From: Pseudoalteromonas shioyasakiensis
GTDB taxonomy: Bacteria; Pseudomonadota; Gammaproteobacteria; Enterobacterales; Alteromonadaceae
Assembly (NCBI RefSeq): GCF_024518675.1
Contig: NZ_JANIGL010000001.1
Location: 372,001-436,000, forward strand
Direction: 5' to 3'
DNA length: 64,000 nt
The position numbers and the translations under genes were made by a program. The notes beneath the pieces were generated by a model, which was given only the letters and a program-made list of their open reading frames with translations, made no database searches and had not been told where the DNA came from. Positions 46,201-55,455 of this stretch are shown here, piece after piece (the first letter of the stretch is position 1; the number at the start of each line of letters is the position of its first letter).

Positions 46201-49200
46201 CTAATCAATTGTTAACGTGGAATAAACACCAACAGAGTTATCAAAAAACTTACAACCTACTGGATTGGAGGTTGGTGTATTGTTCACCTTTATTTTTAAG
46301 TTTTTAGAGAATTGGGTACCTACAGCAAAGTCAATTTTGCCATTAGTTTGGCCAGAAATCACATCAACATTGTTTGAAAAACAAATATAGTAAGTTGCTC
46401 TTTGGTCTGGAACCGTTATACCTGTAATTGTAATATCATGCTCACCCAACTCAGTTGTTAATGTATTAGTCTTCTTTCTTTGTCCTGGGGTGGTTTCATC
46501 AATTATTTCACCGTCTACACTTACCTGAAAACTATCGTCAATTACATTACCGTTATCACCAAAAGTAAAAGTAATTGTGGATTCAGAAATTACTATAGCA
46601 CTTGAATCTTCATCATCACCTACTTTAACAGTAACAGGCCCTGTTACAGCGCCGTTAGGTACTTTTACTTTAATTTGTGTGTTGTCGCCTGATAGGACAT
46701 CACTTTTTAAAAGTTCGCCATTTTCTGAGGTGAAATACACCTCATTGTTTGTTAATTCAGTAGTATCAAACCCTACTCCCGTTATTGTAACAAGCTGTTC
46801 AGTAAGTGCTGGATCTGGATTGATTTTGTCAATTTTTAAACCATCTGCAAATGTTAAGTATTTAGGTGAGCTATTTTGCTGGGCTGAATTAGCTATATTA
46901 TCGTCAAAAACCACCTCTACCTCAATCTTAGAGTCTAAGGTAGCCTGAGTAATTATTTCTTGCGGGATATATACAATTACTTCATTGCATGCTGCATTAG
47001 GCGTATAAGAATTATCTAATGATCCTCTATTTCTAATAATTACCTCTTCTACTTTACCTGTCGTAGTATCTTTGTAGTTTATTACTGGGTATATCGGAGA
47101 ATTAAAAGCAGATGTTTGCGGGCATAAGCCAATACCGGTAATGGTTAAAGCCGGCATAAAGTTATCTTTAGATATAATACCTGGGCTTAGTTTTAAAATT
47201 TTCAAACCCCAGTTAATTCGGAATTCATACACCATGTCCATATTTATAAAATCATACCAATTTTCAGCTAAATTAGCGCCGCCACTTAATAGAGCTAACC
47301 CATCATAAACTTTAAGAGCTTGACCAATTCCAGGCGCAAAGGCTATTGCTATTTCTTTTGCTACCTTCTCTTTTAAATCATTTAAGAAAGCAGATAACCC
47401 GTATCCATAATATTCAACAATCGCAGAAAGAACTGGGCCAGGCTTTAACAGCAAAATAGACTTTTGCTCATTATCCATCATTTTGTGTATTTCTAAAACA
47501 ATATCTCTTCGCTCTTCGATAGTAACTTCCCCATCGAGAAAAGCATCATCAATAGAGTCAGCTATTCCTGGTAAGGCTTTCCAGATAATGGTAATGAGCA
47601 TTTCCCCTGCAGTCCCTCGATCTTCTTCACTTATAATGTAACCTTTAGGATCGATTGGATCTTTTAAATTATTTTTCTTTGCTGCAAGTTCTGTTACATA
47701 CGAAAAAGTTGGTAAAATAATTGCATCCACTAAATTTTTTATAAATAGGTTCTTTGAAACTTGTAACTTATCGCTATCAGTAGTTGGATTATTTCTAATG
47801 CCTGGGGTAATGACTTCTACTAAGCAATTTTGGTATTGGCATGCTTTTAGAAATATATCTTTAGACCACAAAGAAACGGCAAAAACTCGATAATCAGTTG
47901 GGGCAACCATGTCACGGTCTATAAATGATGTAATATGTGAATATGTTTTTGGTTTCTTATTATCTTTATCTGATGGATCCAAACCAACCTCCGGTTGTTC
48001 TGAAACAACTAATTCATCATTCATTTTATAGACTGCAGCACTCAAGTACATAGGTGAGCTATTTTGCAACTCTGAAAATCCATCATAATCAAATAAGTCT
48101 AAAATACCTTTTTGTGTTGGTTCTAACCTTATACCGCTTTGGATTTCGTCTGGTGAAATTGTAGGCCTTTGATCTTCACTTGAACTAGATTCTACAGTCG
48201 CCGGTGTATATTTCAGCCTGTTTAAAAGCTTTACATGGCTACGTTTACTTTGATCTAGAGTTTCATTTTGTGATTTACTTAACTCATCTGCCACAACAGC
48301 TGCTTTGGTAACAATTTGGTAAGATTCATCTTCTAAAAACCCCCTTATATTATCACTCTCTAAACCATCAATGTACCATTGCTTAAATTCAATAAATGAT
48401 GGGTTTTGCAACATTTCATTAAGTAACAAATCATAATTTTCAATCTTATTAATAAATGTATAAGCATTTAGAACGTGTGAGATAATTGTACTTTCCACCG
48501 TTAGTGTTACTTCGTCATCACCGGAAAGAAAAACTTGTAAAAATCTAGTGTTATTCCAAAATAAAGTAATATATTGAATGCTCGGAGAAACGATTACCGA
48601 TTCATTTTTTATTTCACTGATATCTGAAAAGTCTTTGTCTAAACCACTCAAAAAAAATGTTCCCTCAACGTTGAGGTAAGAAGGTACATCTATATTCACT
48701 TCGAGATTTTTGCTTATTGATACACTCGAATAATTACTTTCCCCAAATACATTTTGTAAGCTAAACGAACCGGTTCCAATATTTTCAGGCACAATAAAAC
48801 TAGCACTTGTATCGTCTATATAATCTAACTGGATTGTCGGGCCATCTGCAAAGACTAATGAAGTACCACTCTCTAAGTTTTCACCGATTATTAAAGCCTC
48901 GTCACCTTCGACTACATTTCTAGATGGGATGTCTGTAATAATTGGTGTTTTTGGATGTAGTAATGTGGCATCAATACTATTGGTTTTATAGTCATCTATA
49001 GCTAGAAAAAATGTAATTGGTTCACCACCTAGGGCAATCTTTGGGTAGTTAGGTATAACAAATTCAATTTTATTTTCTGACGTAATCGCCACTGGTAAAT
49101 TAACGACTGGCTCTTTGTCATCCCCTTTTAACATTACCAAATGTGCCGCATTACCTTTTAGGTTTTCTGCGTTTAAATTAGCAGGATAAAAAGGCCTAAC

Positions 49201-50403
49201 TTTGTTAATAAATACTGCTTGGTCACTATGAGAATATGTTGCAGAACTTATGACTGGGGTATTTGATGGGTATAAGTTATTTATATCAACTAATTTTTCT
49301 AGTGGCTGCGGATCGTTTACATCAAACAAAAAGTCGCCATCATCGTCAGTATCTAAAAAATTAGGGATGCCATCACCATCTAGATCATAACGGATAAACT
49401 CAACTAAGTTTAATTCTTCTGAATCTAAAACTGCATTATTGTCACTATCTAAGTCTATAAAGGCTGGTTTTTTATCGCCATCTAAATCGTAGGTTGATTC
49501 TATATCATCAGTAATACCATCATCATCACTGTCTAAATCAAGCCAGTTTGGAATACCATCGCTGTCTACATCATGACTAAAGCTGAAGTTAACTGTATAA
49601 ATATGATACTCATTTCCATCGGGTATTTTGTCATCATCGGTATGTTGCCCGAGATGGTTCATTCCCAAAGCAAGCTCTTTGTTTGTAGGAACGGCATCTT
49701 TGTCTATATCAATAAATGCATGTACTGTATACGTAAAGCTATCTGCACCTAAGTTGTTTCTATCGGTAATACTTAAGTTAAATTCACCCGCTTGCTTAGG
49801 TGAGAAAGTGATAGCTTGACCTACTTTACCGACATGCTCGATGTTTGTTGGTATAGAAGAAATAACATCGCCATTATTATTAATGATGGTTAAAGACGGT
49901 GTAAAACGCTTATCATCTTTAAAAAGAACAAACGTCACTGAAAAGTCTTCAACTAGCATTGCGCTAGAGATATTAAATTTAAAATCATCAATATCGACAT
50001 TTTCAGAAATACCGCCTGTAGCTTTAAAAGGTATACTCCCAACTGGGTTTGCTTCGGCAACGTTATTATTAAACTCTTCTTCTTGGACGATAGTAATTGT
50101 GGTTTTACTCGCATCAAACGGATAATCATCTTGTTCATCAGGCACGCCATCGCCGTCTTCATCTTTGTTTTCCCAGGTACCCACGTATTCAATAGGTTCG
50201 CCGCCGTCACCTGAACCGTCATCACCATCATCACCTGAGCCGTCATCTCCACCATCACCTGAGCCGTCGTCTCCACCGCCATTACCATTATCTGGCTCGA
50301 CTGGGTTTTCGGTTGTGTTGTCTTCTAGTGGCTCGTTACACCCTACGAGCGTAAAGCTTAATGTGCCTGTTAGAAGCAGTATTAAAAGTTGCTTTGCTTT
50401 CAT
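46201..50403 (-). CDS. giant surface lipoprotein with calcium-type repeats and IPT/TIG domains, end of Tad locus
   Basis: A 1400-residue lipoprotein precursor (LSFTLVGC, Cys22). Residues about 38-70 are a Gly-Asp-Ser linker; residues about 78-370 carry many thrombospondin-type-3-like calcium loops (DEDGDGVPDEQDD, DVDSDGIPNWLDLDSDDDG, DLDGDGIPNFLDTDDDGD). An IPT/TIG domain (IPSRNVVEGDEALIIGENLE) lies near 490-560, a large helical middle part about 600-1070, and a second TIG domain (PDPALTEQLVTITGVGFD) near 1190-1270. It follows the TadE-like gene at 50433 by 29 bases and so belongs to the Tad operon, where no standard component looks like it. A surface adhesin or pilus-associated role is inferred. 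A decayed paralogue fragment lies at 33628-33735. Confidence 0.8.
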   Translation of the reverse strand: MKAKQLLILLLTGTLSFTLVGCNEPLEDNTTENPVEPDNGNGGGDDGSGDGGDDGSGDDGDDGSGDGGEPIEYVGTWENKDEDGDGVPDEQDDYPFDASKTTITIVQEEEFNNNVAEANPVGSIPFKATGGISENVDIDDFKFNISSAMLVEDFSVTFVLFKDDKRFTPSLTIINNNGDVISSIPTNIEHVGKVGQAITFSPKQAGEFNLSITDRNNLGADSFTYTVHAFIDIDKDAVPTNKELALGMNHLGQHTDDDKIPDGNEYHIYTVNFSFSHDVDSDGIPNWLDLDSDDDGITDDIESTYDLDGDKKPAFIDLDSDNNAVLDSEELNLVEFIRYDLDGDGIPNFLDTDDDGDFLFDVNDPQPLEKLVDINNLYPSNTPVISSATYSHSDQAVFINKVRPFYPANLNAENLKGNAAHLVMLKGDDKEPVVNLPVAITSENKIEFVIPNYPKIALGGEPITFFLAIDDYKTNSIDATLLHPKTPIITDIPSRNVVEGDEALIIGENLESGTSLVFADGPTIQLDYIDDTSASFIVPENIGTGSFSLQNVFGESNYSSVSISKNLEVNIDVPSYLNVEGTFFLSGLDKDFSDISEIKNESVIVSPSIQYITLFWNNTRFLQVFLSGDDEVTLTVESTIISHVLNAYTFINKIENYDLLLNEMLQNPSFIEFKQWYIDGLESDNIRGFLEDESYQIVTKAAVVADELSKSQNETLDQSKRSHVKLLNRLKYTPATVESSSSEDQRPTISPDEIQSGIRLEPTQKGILDLFDYDGFSELQNSSPMYLSAAVYKMNDELVVSEQPEVGLDPSDKDNKKPKTYSHITSFIDRDMVAPTDYRVFAVSLWSKDIFLKACQYQNCLVEVITPGIRNNPTTDSDKLQVSKNLFIKNLVDAIILPTFSYVTELAAKKNNLKDPIDPKGYIISEEDRGTAGEMLITIIWKALPGIADSIDDAFLDGEVTIEERRDIVLEIHKMMDNEQKSILLLKPGPVLSAIVEYYGYGLSAFLNDLKEKVAKEIAIAFAPGIGQALKVYDGLALLSGGANLAENWYDFINMDMVYEFRINWGLKILKLSPGIISKDNFMPALTITGIGLCPQTSAFNSPIYPVINYKDTTTGKVEEVIIRNRGSLDNSYTPNAACNEVIVYIPQEIITQATLDSKIEVEVVFDDNIANSAQQNSSPKYLTFADGLKIDKINPDPALTEQLVTITGVGFDTTELTNNEVYFTSENGELLKSDVLSGDNTQIKVKVPNGAVTGPVTVKVGDDEDSSAIVISESTITFTFGDNGNVIDDSFQVSVDGEIIDETTPGQRKKTNTLTTELGEHDITITGITVPDQRATYYICFSNNVDVISGQTNGKIDFAVGTQFSKNLKIKVNNTPTSNPVGCKFFDNSVGVYSTLTID
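50190..50290 (-). repeat. degenerate minisatellite coding for the Gly-Asp-Ser linker
   Basis: Near-identical units (for example CACCTGAGCCGTC with CATCATC or CACCATC) recur four to five times with periods of about 12-30 bases. They encode the DDGSGDGG units of the giant lipoprotein. Such tracts can change length in multiples of three. Confidence 0.75.
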
Positions 50404-50432
50404 ATCCTTTTCCTTTAACTGTGTTCTATCCT

Positions 50433-51206
50433 TTACATCCGATATGGCGTTTGCATTCGGATTAATGCATAAGATTTAATAGTAATATAATAACCGCTGT
50501 AACGTGTTTCACCGGTCGATGATGTGGCGGCGCCTAGTGCTGAGCATGTTAGTTGCTCTTGGTTTGGTACATAATTTACAAATTTATCTGAGGTTGGATC
50601 GGGGTCAACGTCCGTTAAGGTTATAATTTTACCTATTAACCAATTAGCTAATGGCACCTCTAGGCGTTTACACCAATCAACTTCTATTTGTAGTAAGTTG
50701 GCATCTTGTATATTAAGTTTTTTGTCCGTTGATATCGTTTCAACCTGTGGGTTTCTGTACATCAAGTTGTCGTTCGGTATTTCGTAAACTGTGGGTCCGT
50801 CTTTATAGCGCCTACGTTGTTTAAACTTATTAAACACATCACTTGTAGGATTAAGCACCGTGATGTTAGAGGCGATTGCGGTATGTGCTTTAGATTTTGC
50901 AAAAGCGGCAGCTACATCAAGTCCATTTGGATCATCGCCTGAGTCAACCATAAATAATGGCATCATTCCTTGTGCAAGTGCACTTTGCATTTTAGACATG
51001 CTGCCATGGTTTAGTGCCCCAGCACGCGCTGCATCAAATGTTGCGGCATTTAGGGTTATTTTATCTTTGTATATCAATACCCATTGTATAAGCAACATGA
51101 TAAGCACTAACACCAACGGCGCTAAAAATGGCAGGGTTATTGAAAACTCCACCATTGATTGCCCTTGCTGCTTTTGTAAACTCCTTTTTTGCTTACTCAC
51201 ACTCAC
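50433..51206 (-). CDS. TadE/TadG-like pseudopilin
   Basis: A 257-residue protein with the class III prepilin motif QQGQSMVEFSITLPFLAPLVLVL: a Gly cleavage site, Glu at +5 and a hydrophobic segment. TadE family proteins are processed by the prepilin peptidase and help Flp pilus assembly. The rest is periplasmic with two cysteines. It lies six bases after the TadD-like gene and before the giant lipoprotein. The long soluble part is more TadG-like in size, without a VWA domain. Confidence 0.8.
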   Translation of the reverse strand: MSVSKQKRSLQKQQGQSMVEFSITLPFLAPLVLVLIMLLIQWVLIYKDKITLNAATFDAARAGALNHGSMSKMQSALAQGMMPLFMVDSGDDPNGLDVAAAFAKSKAHTAIASNITVLNPTSDVFNKFKQRRRYKDGPTVYEIPNDNLMYRNPQVETISTDKKLNIQDANLLQIEVDWCKRLEVPLANWLIGKIITLTDVDPDPTSDKFVNYVPNQEQLTCSALGAATSSTGETRYSGYYITIKSYALIRMQTPYRM

Positions 51207-51212
51207 TATTCC

Positions 51213-51662
51213 CTACTCTTTTTTACCGGTTTGTAGGCGCATTAATTGAATAAAAAGCTCATCCATTTGTGCTTTACCAGCTGAGTTCTCTTCAAGGTGT
51301 TTTTGCGCTTCTATTAAAACCTCTGTTGCTTGTCGCATTCTGGCAATAGCCAAGTTATACCAAGCTTTATCGTGCTCTACATCTAATTGAATGCAGCGTT
51401 GATAGGCACTAATTGCAGCGTCTAAACGGTTAGTTCGGGTATAAATATTACCGAGCCTAAACCACGCTGGGGGGTAGTTATCTTTTAATTTAATTAATTG
51501 CCTATATAAGCCTTCTGCCATATCTAAGTGCCCTGCCAAATAGGCAGCTTCAGCTCTATTTTCAATTTCAACCAGGTTTACTTTTGATTCTGGTTCTTGT
51601 TGTGGTGAGCTACTACAACCAGAAAAAAGTAAAATGAGTAATGCGATATATATAGTTTTCAT
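51213..51662 (-). CDS. tadD: TadD-like TPR lipoprotein
   Basis: A 149-residue lipoprotein (MKTIYIALLILLFSGCSSSP, lipobox LFSGC) with two to three tetratricopeptide repeats (AEAAYLAGHLDMAEGLYRQL, PAWFRLGNIYTRTNRLDAAI, KAWYNLAIARMRQATEVL). TadD is the TPR lipoprotein of Tad systems needed for secretin assembly or stability. It is shorter than many TadD proteins (about 250). The location between the DUF192 gene and the TadE-like gene supports the call. Confidence 0.8.
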   Translation of the reverse strand: MKTIYIALLILLFSGCSSSPQQEPESKVNLVEIENRAEAAYLAGHLDMAEGLYRQLIKLKDNYPPAWFRLGNIYTRTNRLDAAISAYQRCIQLDVEHDKAWYNLAIARMRQATEVLIEAQKHLEENSAGKAQMDELFIQLMRLQTGKKE

Positions 51663-51673
51663 GAACTTCTCAG

Positions 51674-52024
51674 TTATTCTATTATTAAGTTGTCGCCAAC
51701 TTTGAGTGTTTTTGTATTACCATTTTTTATTGATAACTCAATGACTTTGCATGCTTTACCGCACGCACTAAATTGCCAGGGGCGTAAATTTTTTACAATT
51801 TTTATGATCGTGTTTTGCTTATTTAAATAAATAACGTCTATGGCGTATCGCATACCCAACATATGCACTGAGTTACACGGCGTAATCAGTAATCCATCAT
51901 TTTCACTAAGCGTTCTGCCCAGCAACCCTCTTAAACGTAACCACCAAGTATTTGCAATAAATAAATTACAAACGGTGTGCCCTGCTGTTGTTTTTAGTTG
52001 ATGATTAAATACGCTACAGGTCAT
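51674..52024 (-). CDS. DUF192 family protein in the Tad operon
   Basis: A 116-residue protein of the DUF192 family: WWLRLRGLLGR, the conserved GLLITPCNSVHMLGMRYAIDVIYLNK and the ending KVGDNLIIE. DUF192 proteins are small beta-barrel-like proteins of uncertain role, often secreted; here no signal peptide is evident. The gene overlaps the tadC stop by 11 bases, so it is translationally tied to the pilus platform genes. The link between DUF192 and pili is suggested by position only. Confidence 0.8.
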   Translation of the reverse strand: MTCSVFNHQLKTTAGHTVCNLFIANTWWLRLRGLLGRTLSENDGLLITPCNSVHMLGMRYAIDVIYLNKQNTIIKIVKNLRPWQFSACGKACKVIELSIKNGNTKTLKVGDNLIIE

Positions 52025-52874
52025 ACATAAACTTCATTACTATTGGGAAAAACAGAATCATAAACGTAACAGGGAAAATAAACATGATTAGTGGAAATAC
52101 CAGTTTTACTGGTGCTTCAAGTGCTTTTTTCTCCGCACGTTGAAAACGCTCTACACGGCGTTGATCAGATTGTATTCTTAAGGTTGACCCTAGGCTTGCC
52201 CCCGTTTTTTCGGCTTGTGCTAGAGCACTAACAAGGTTGTTTACTTCGGAAGTTTGTACACGCTCTGCCATTGCTCTAAACGCATCAACTTTATTAACGC
52301 CGGCTCTTAAGTCTCTAAGCACTTTACCAAATTCGACTTTCAAAGGCCCTTCAGGTCCTTTGTCAACCGCTTGGCTAAGGCCACCTGTTAAGTTTAACCC
52401 GGCTTCTACCGACATGGTTATAAAATCCAGGTAAACAGGGAGTGACTTTACTATTGCCAGTTGACGCTTCTTTTTAAGGTCGTTAAGTGTTAACAACGGT
52501 AAAAAGTAGCCAAATATAGCACCGTAAACTAAAGCCATAAACGTAACTGCATCAAGCATGGCACACACTAAAAGCGTAAACGCGGTACAACAAAGTGCAG
52601 ATACAATTCTTACACCAAAATACTCTTCAGCAGTTAATACATAAGAGAGCCCTGAAATTTGTAGTTTTTTTCCTGTTTTCTCTAGGTAGTCAATAGGTAG
52701 ACGTTCGCCAATGTAAAATGCAGCTAAACGAACAAATGGCCATATTAATTTTAATGATGGAGGCAGAGGATCCATAAAGTCACGTGTATCTTCAGTGAGC
52801 CCTTGTTTAATTTTATAAGCACTATAAAAAAGTAAAAATAGTGACAAGCCTGCGGTTAGTAATATTAAAAGCAT
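52014..52874 (-). CDS. tadC: Tad pilus inner-membrane platform protein TadC
   Basis: A 286-residue T2SSF-type membrane protein. An N-terminal membrane segment, a second pair around residues 85-125, the conserved cytoplasmic stretch LPVYLDFITMSVEAGLNLTGGLSQAV and a C-terminal pair of segments ending in LFFPIVMKFMYDL. With TadB it forms the platform on which the ATPase TadA works. It lies eight bases after tadB. Confidence 0.92.
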   Translation of the reverse strand: MLLILLTAGLSLFLLFYSAYKIKQGLTEDTRDFMDPLPPSLKLIWPFVRLAAFYIGERLPIDYLEKTGKKLQISGLSYVLTAEEYFGVRIVSALCCTAFTLLVCAMLDAVTFMALVYGAIFGYFLPLLTLNDLKKKRQLAIVKSLPVYLDFITMSVEAGLNLTGGLSQAVDKGPEGPLKVEFGKVLRDLRAGVNKVDAFRAMAERVQTSEVNNLVSALAQAEKTGASLGSTLRIQSDQRRVERFQRAEKKALEAPVKLVFPLIMFIFPVTFMILFFPIVMKFMYDL

Positions 52875-52882
52875 CTATTCAC

Positions 52883-53731
52883 CTATACATCTATATTTAC
52901 GATTTTACGGATAAATATATAGCCAACATAAAGCATTATTGCGGTCACTGCGCAAACAGCCCACCCCATTGGCTCTGTAAAAAGTCGCATCATGTGTATA
53001 GGCTCCATGTGGTACAAAATAAAGCCTATAAATATGGGTAAGGCGGTCATCACTATGCCTTGCATTTTACCTTGCCCTGTTAATGCATCTATTTTACCTT
53101 CCATTTCTAGTTTTCGTCTGAGTGTGTCCGCCAGCCTTTCAAGGGTTTCTGCAAGATTCCCCCCAATTTCCTTAGAAATTTGCATGCCAGAAACCACTAA
53201 TTTGAAGTCAAGCTCAGGGATACGCGTTAGCATGTTATTTAAGCCATCATTAAAATCTACACCTAGGCGCTGCTCTCTTAAAAACAACGAAAACTCTTGG
53301 CTAATTGGCGCAGCTTGTTCCTGTGCCATGGCTTCTAACGCATTGGTTAGACTTGATCCTGAGCGCATCGAGGCACACACCATATTTAATGCATCAGGCA
53401 ACTGCTTTATAAACAATTTACGTCTACGCTTTTGTAAATATTTATAAAAATAAGGCGGTAAAAAAGCAACTATGCTCACCAATATAATGGCCAATAAAAC
53501 CGCACCTGAGTAAGCCCAAACCACTAAGAAAAATACAAGCATGCCTACCATGTTTAAAATAAAGAGTTTTTGTGGCTCTATAAATAAAAACATGTCTGAT
53601 AGGTTTACTTTGGCAGCATGAGTAAATGTTTCTCGGTATTTTTGCGCAAGTTCTCGCGATACAAAGTTGCCACCATAAATAAGTAAGGTTACGGTTAACC
53701 CAACTAACGTCATTATTACTATACTACTCAT
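52883..53731 (-). CDS. tadB: Tad pilus inner-membrane platform protein TadB
   Basis: A 282-residue T2SSF-domain protein with an N-terminal membrane segment, a pair near 60-95 and the conserved LPDALNMVCASMRSGSSLTNALEAMAQE, then GKMQGIVMTALPIFIGFILY and a last segment. It forms the assembly platform with TadC. Its start overlaps the tadA stop by eight bases, coupling its synthesis to the ATPase. Confidence 0.92.
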   Translation of the reverse strand: MSSIVIMTLVGLTVTLLIYGGNFVSRELAQKYRETFTHAAKVNLSDMFLFIEPQKLFILNMVGMLVFFLVVWAYSGAVLLAIILVSIVAFLPPYFYKYLQKRRRKLFIKQLPDALNMVCASMRSGSSLTNALEAMAQEQAAPISQEFSLFLREQRLGVDFNDGLNNMLTRIPELDFKLVVSGMQISKEIGGNLAETLERLADTLRRKLEMEGKIDALTGQGKMQGIVMTALPIFIGFILYHMEPIHMMRLFTEPMGWAVCAVTAIMLYVGYIFIRKIVNIDV

Positions 53732-55445
53732 GATCTGAACCTGTTTTAAAAATACCTAGGTCAACATCAACGCCTCTTTCACGAAGTTTTTCGTAAAATT
53801 CAGGGATCATACCTGTAGGCAAGTAATCACCTTGTACCTTTCCGTCTGAACCGTAACCTGTTTGCTTAAATTTAAATATTTCAGAAAGCTGAAGTACATT
53901 ACCTTCAACACCTGTTACTTCACAAATGGAAGTAACTCGCCGTGAGCCATCACTAAAGCGTGATTGCTGAACAATCATATTAACTGCTGAACCAATTTGT
54001 TCCCGTATTGCTTGGATAGGTAAATCCATTCCAGCCATCATAACCATAACTTCTAGACGGGATATACAGTCTCGCGGGGTGTTGGCATGAGCTGTTGTTA
54101 GTGAACCGTCATGGCCTGTATTCATCGCTTGAAGCATATCAAGTGCTTCACCACCACGGCACTCACCAACTACAATTCTATCAGGGCGCATACGTAGGCA
54201 GTTCTTTACTAAATCACGAATCTCTACAGCGCCCTTACCCTCTTGATTAGGGGGCCTTGCTTCTAAAGAGACTAAGTTAGGTTGATAGAGCTTTAATTCA
54301 GCGGCATCTTCAACAGTAATGATGCGTTCGTCATCTGGAATAAAATTAGATAAAACGTTAAGCAATGTTGTTTTACCTGAGCCGGTGCCCCCTGAAATAA
54401 CCACATTACGTTTATTCACTACGGTCATTTGCAAAAATTTAACCATAGCTGGAGACATCGAACCAAAATTCACTAAATCTTCGGCTTCAAGCTTTTTTGC
54501 CATAAATTTACGTATAGTGATGCAAGGCCCTTTTAACGCTAAAGGCGGAATAATAGCATTTACACGGGAGCCATCTTTTAAACGCGCATCAACCATTGGT
54601 TGACCTTCATCAATTCGACGACCCAGTGGTGTTACTATTCGTTCAATTGCACTCAATACTGCTTGGTCATCTGTAAAAGCAATGTCAGATAAAAATAACT
54701 TACCGGCTTTTTCGTAAAAAATTTCATCGTGGGAGTTAACCATAATTTCTGAAACATCTGGATCGCTTATTATATTTTCAAGCGGCCCAAGTCCGATGGT
54801 TTCATCTAGAACCTCTTTACAAAGCTCATCAAAATCTACATTTACCGGTATTTGTAGCTTGAATATGATTGACTCAATGAGCACTTTACTTTGCGTTCTA
54901 AGCTCTTCATCTGACATCTCTGATACGTTGACTCGGCGAAGATCTATTTGTTTAATTAACTCTTTGTGGACTTCTTTTCTGAGTTCATTGCGTTTTTTTA
55001 TCCTTTTACGGGTTTTAATTTCCTCATCACTGGCTTCGTTATGTACTTCAACAGACTGGCTGCTTTGTGGTGTTAAATCATCAAAGGTTACTTCAGCATC
55101 CAGCTTAGCTTGCTTTTTTTCAGGTTCTTTTTTCTTTAATGAGTCAAAATTTTCGTTAAGTTCAACTCTAATATGGTAGCCACCAATTTCTATTAAATCC
55201 GTTTCAGTTAAAGGTCCAGCTGATTCTACCTTATTACCATTGACCTGAGTACCAGTACGGCTTGCTCGGTCTTCTAAAAAGATACCCTCATCATTTAGGT
55301 AAAGTTTTGCGTGCTCTTTTGATACTTTAAAGCCATGTAAGCTCACCTTGTGGTGTTTATCTTTACCAATAACACAGGTTTTTTCATTGCATTTTATTCT
55401 ATTTACCGGTGTGCCTTTGGCGGTTTGGACAATTACATCAAACAT
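53724..55445 (-). CDS. tadA: Tad secretion ATPase TadA/CpaF with N-terminal FHA domain
   Basis: A 573-residue protein combining an FHA domain (residues about 1-97: CVIGKDKHHKVSLHGFKVSKEHAKLYL and DRASRTGTQVNGN) with a complete CpaF ATPase: N-domain about 150-240, Walker A ISGGTGSGKTTLL (Gly352-Thr359), Walker B RPDRIVVGECRGGEALDML and the TAHANTPRDCISRLE box. TadA drives pilus extension and retraction. FHA domains bind phosphothreonine, so control by a Ser/Thr kinase is possible; no such kinase is in the window. About 50 charged residues link the two domains. Confidence 0.93.
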   Translation of the reverse strand: MFDVIVQTAKGTPVNRIKCNEKTCVIGKDKHHKVSLHGFKVSKEHAKLYLNDEGIFLEDRASRTGTQVNGNKVESAGPLTETDLIEIGGYHIRVELNENFDSLKKKEPEKKQAKLDAEVTFDDLTPQSSQSVEVHNEASDEEIKTRKRIKKRNELRKEVHKELIKQIDLRRVNVSEMSDEELRTQSKVLIESIIFKLQIPVNVDFDELCKEVLDETIGLGPLENIISDPDVSEIMVNSHDEIFYEKAGKLFLSDIAFTDDQAVLSAIERIVTPLGRRIDEGQPMVDARLKDGSRVNAIIPPLALKGPCITIRKFMAKKLEAEDLVNFGSMSPAMVKFLQMTVVNKRNVVISGGTGSGKTTLLNVLSNFIPDDERIITVEDAAELKLYQPNLVSLEARPPNQEGKGAVEIRDLVKNCLRMRPDRIVVGECRGGEALDMLQAMNTGHDGSLTTAHANTPRDCISRLEVMVMMAGMDLPIQAIREQIGSAVNMIVQQSRFSDGSRRVTSICEVTGVEGNVLQLSEIFKFKQTGYGSDGKVQGDYLPTGMIPEFYEKLRERGVDVDLGIFKTGSDHE

Positions 55446-55455
55446 AGTGCTATCC

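Noticed and set aside
49953..50288. 111-residue frame MVMAVETTAQVMVEM
   Set aside because: Low-complexity shift of the repeat coding for the Gly-Asp linker of the giant lipoprotein.
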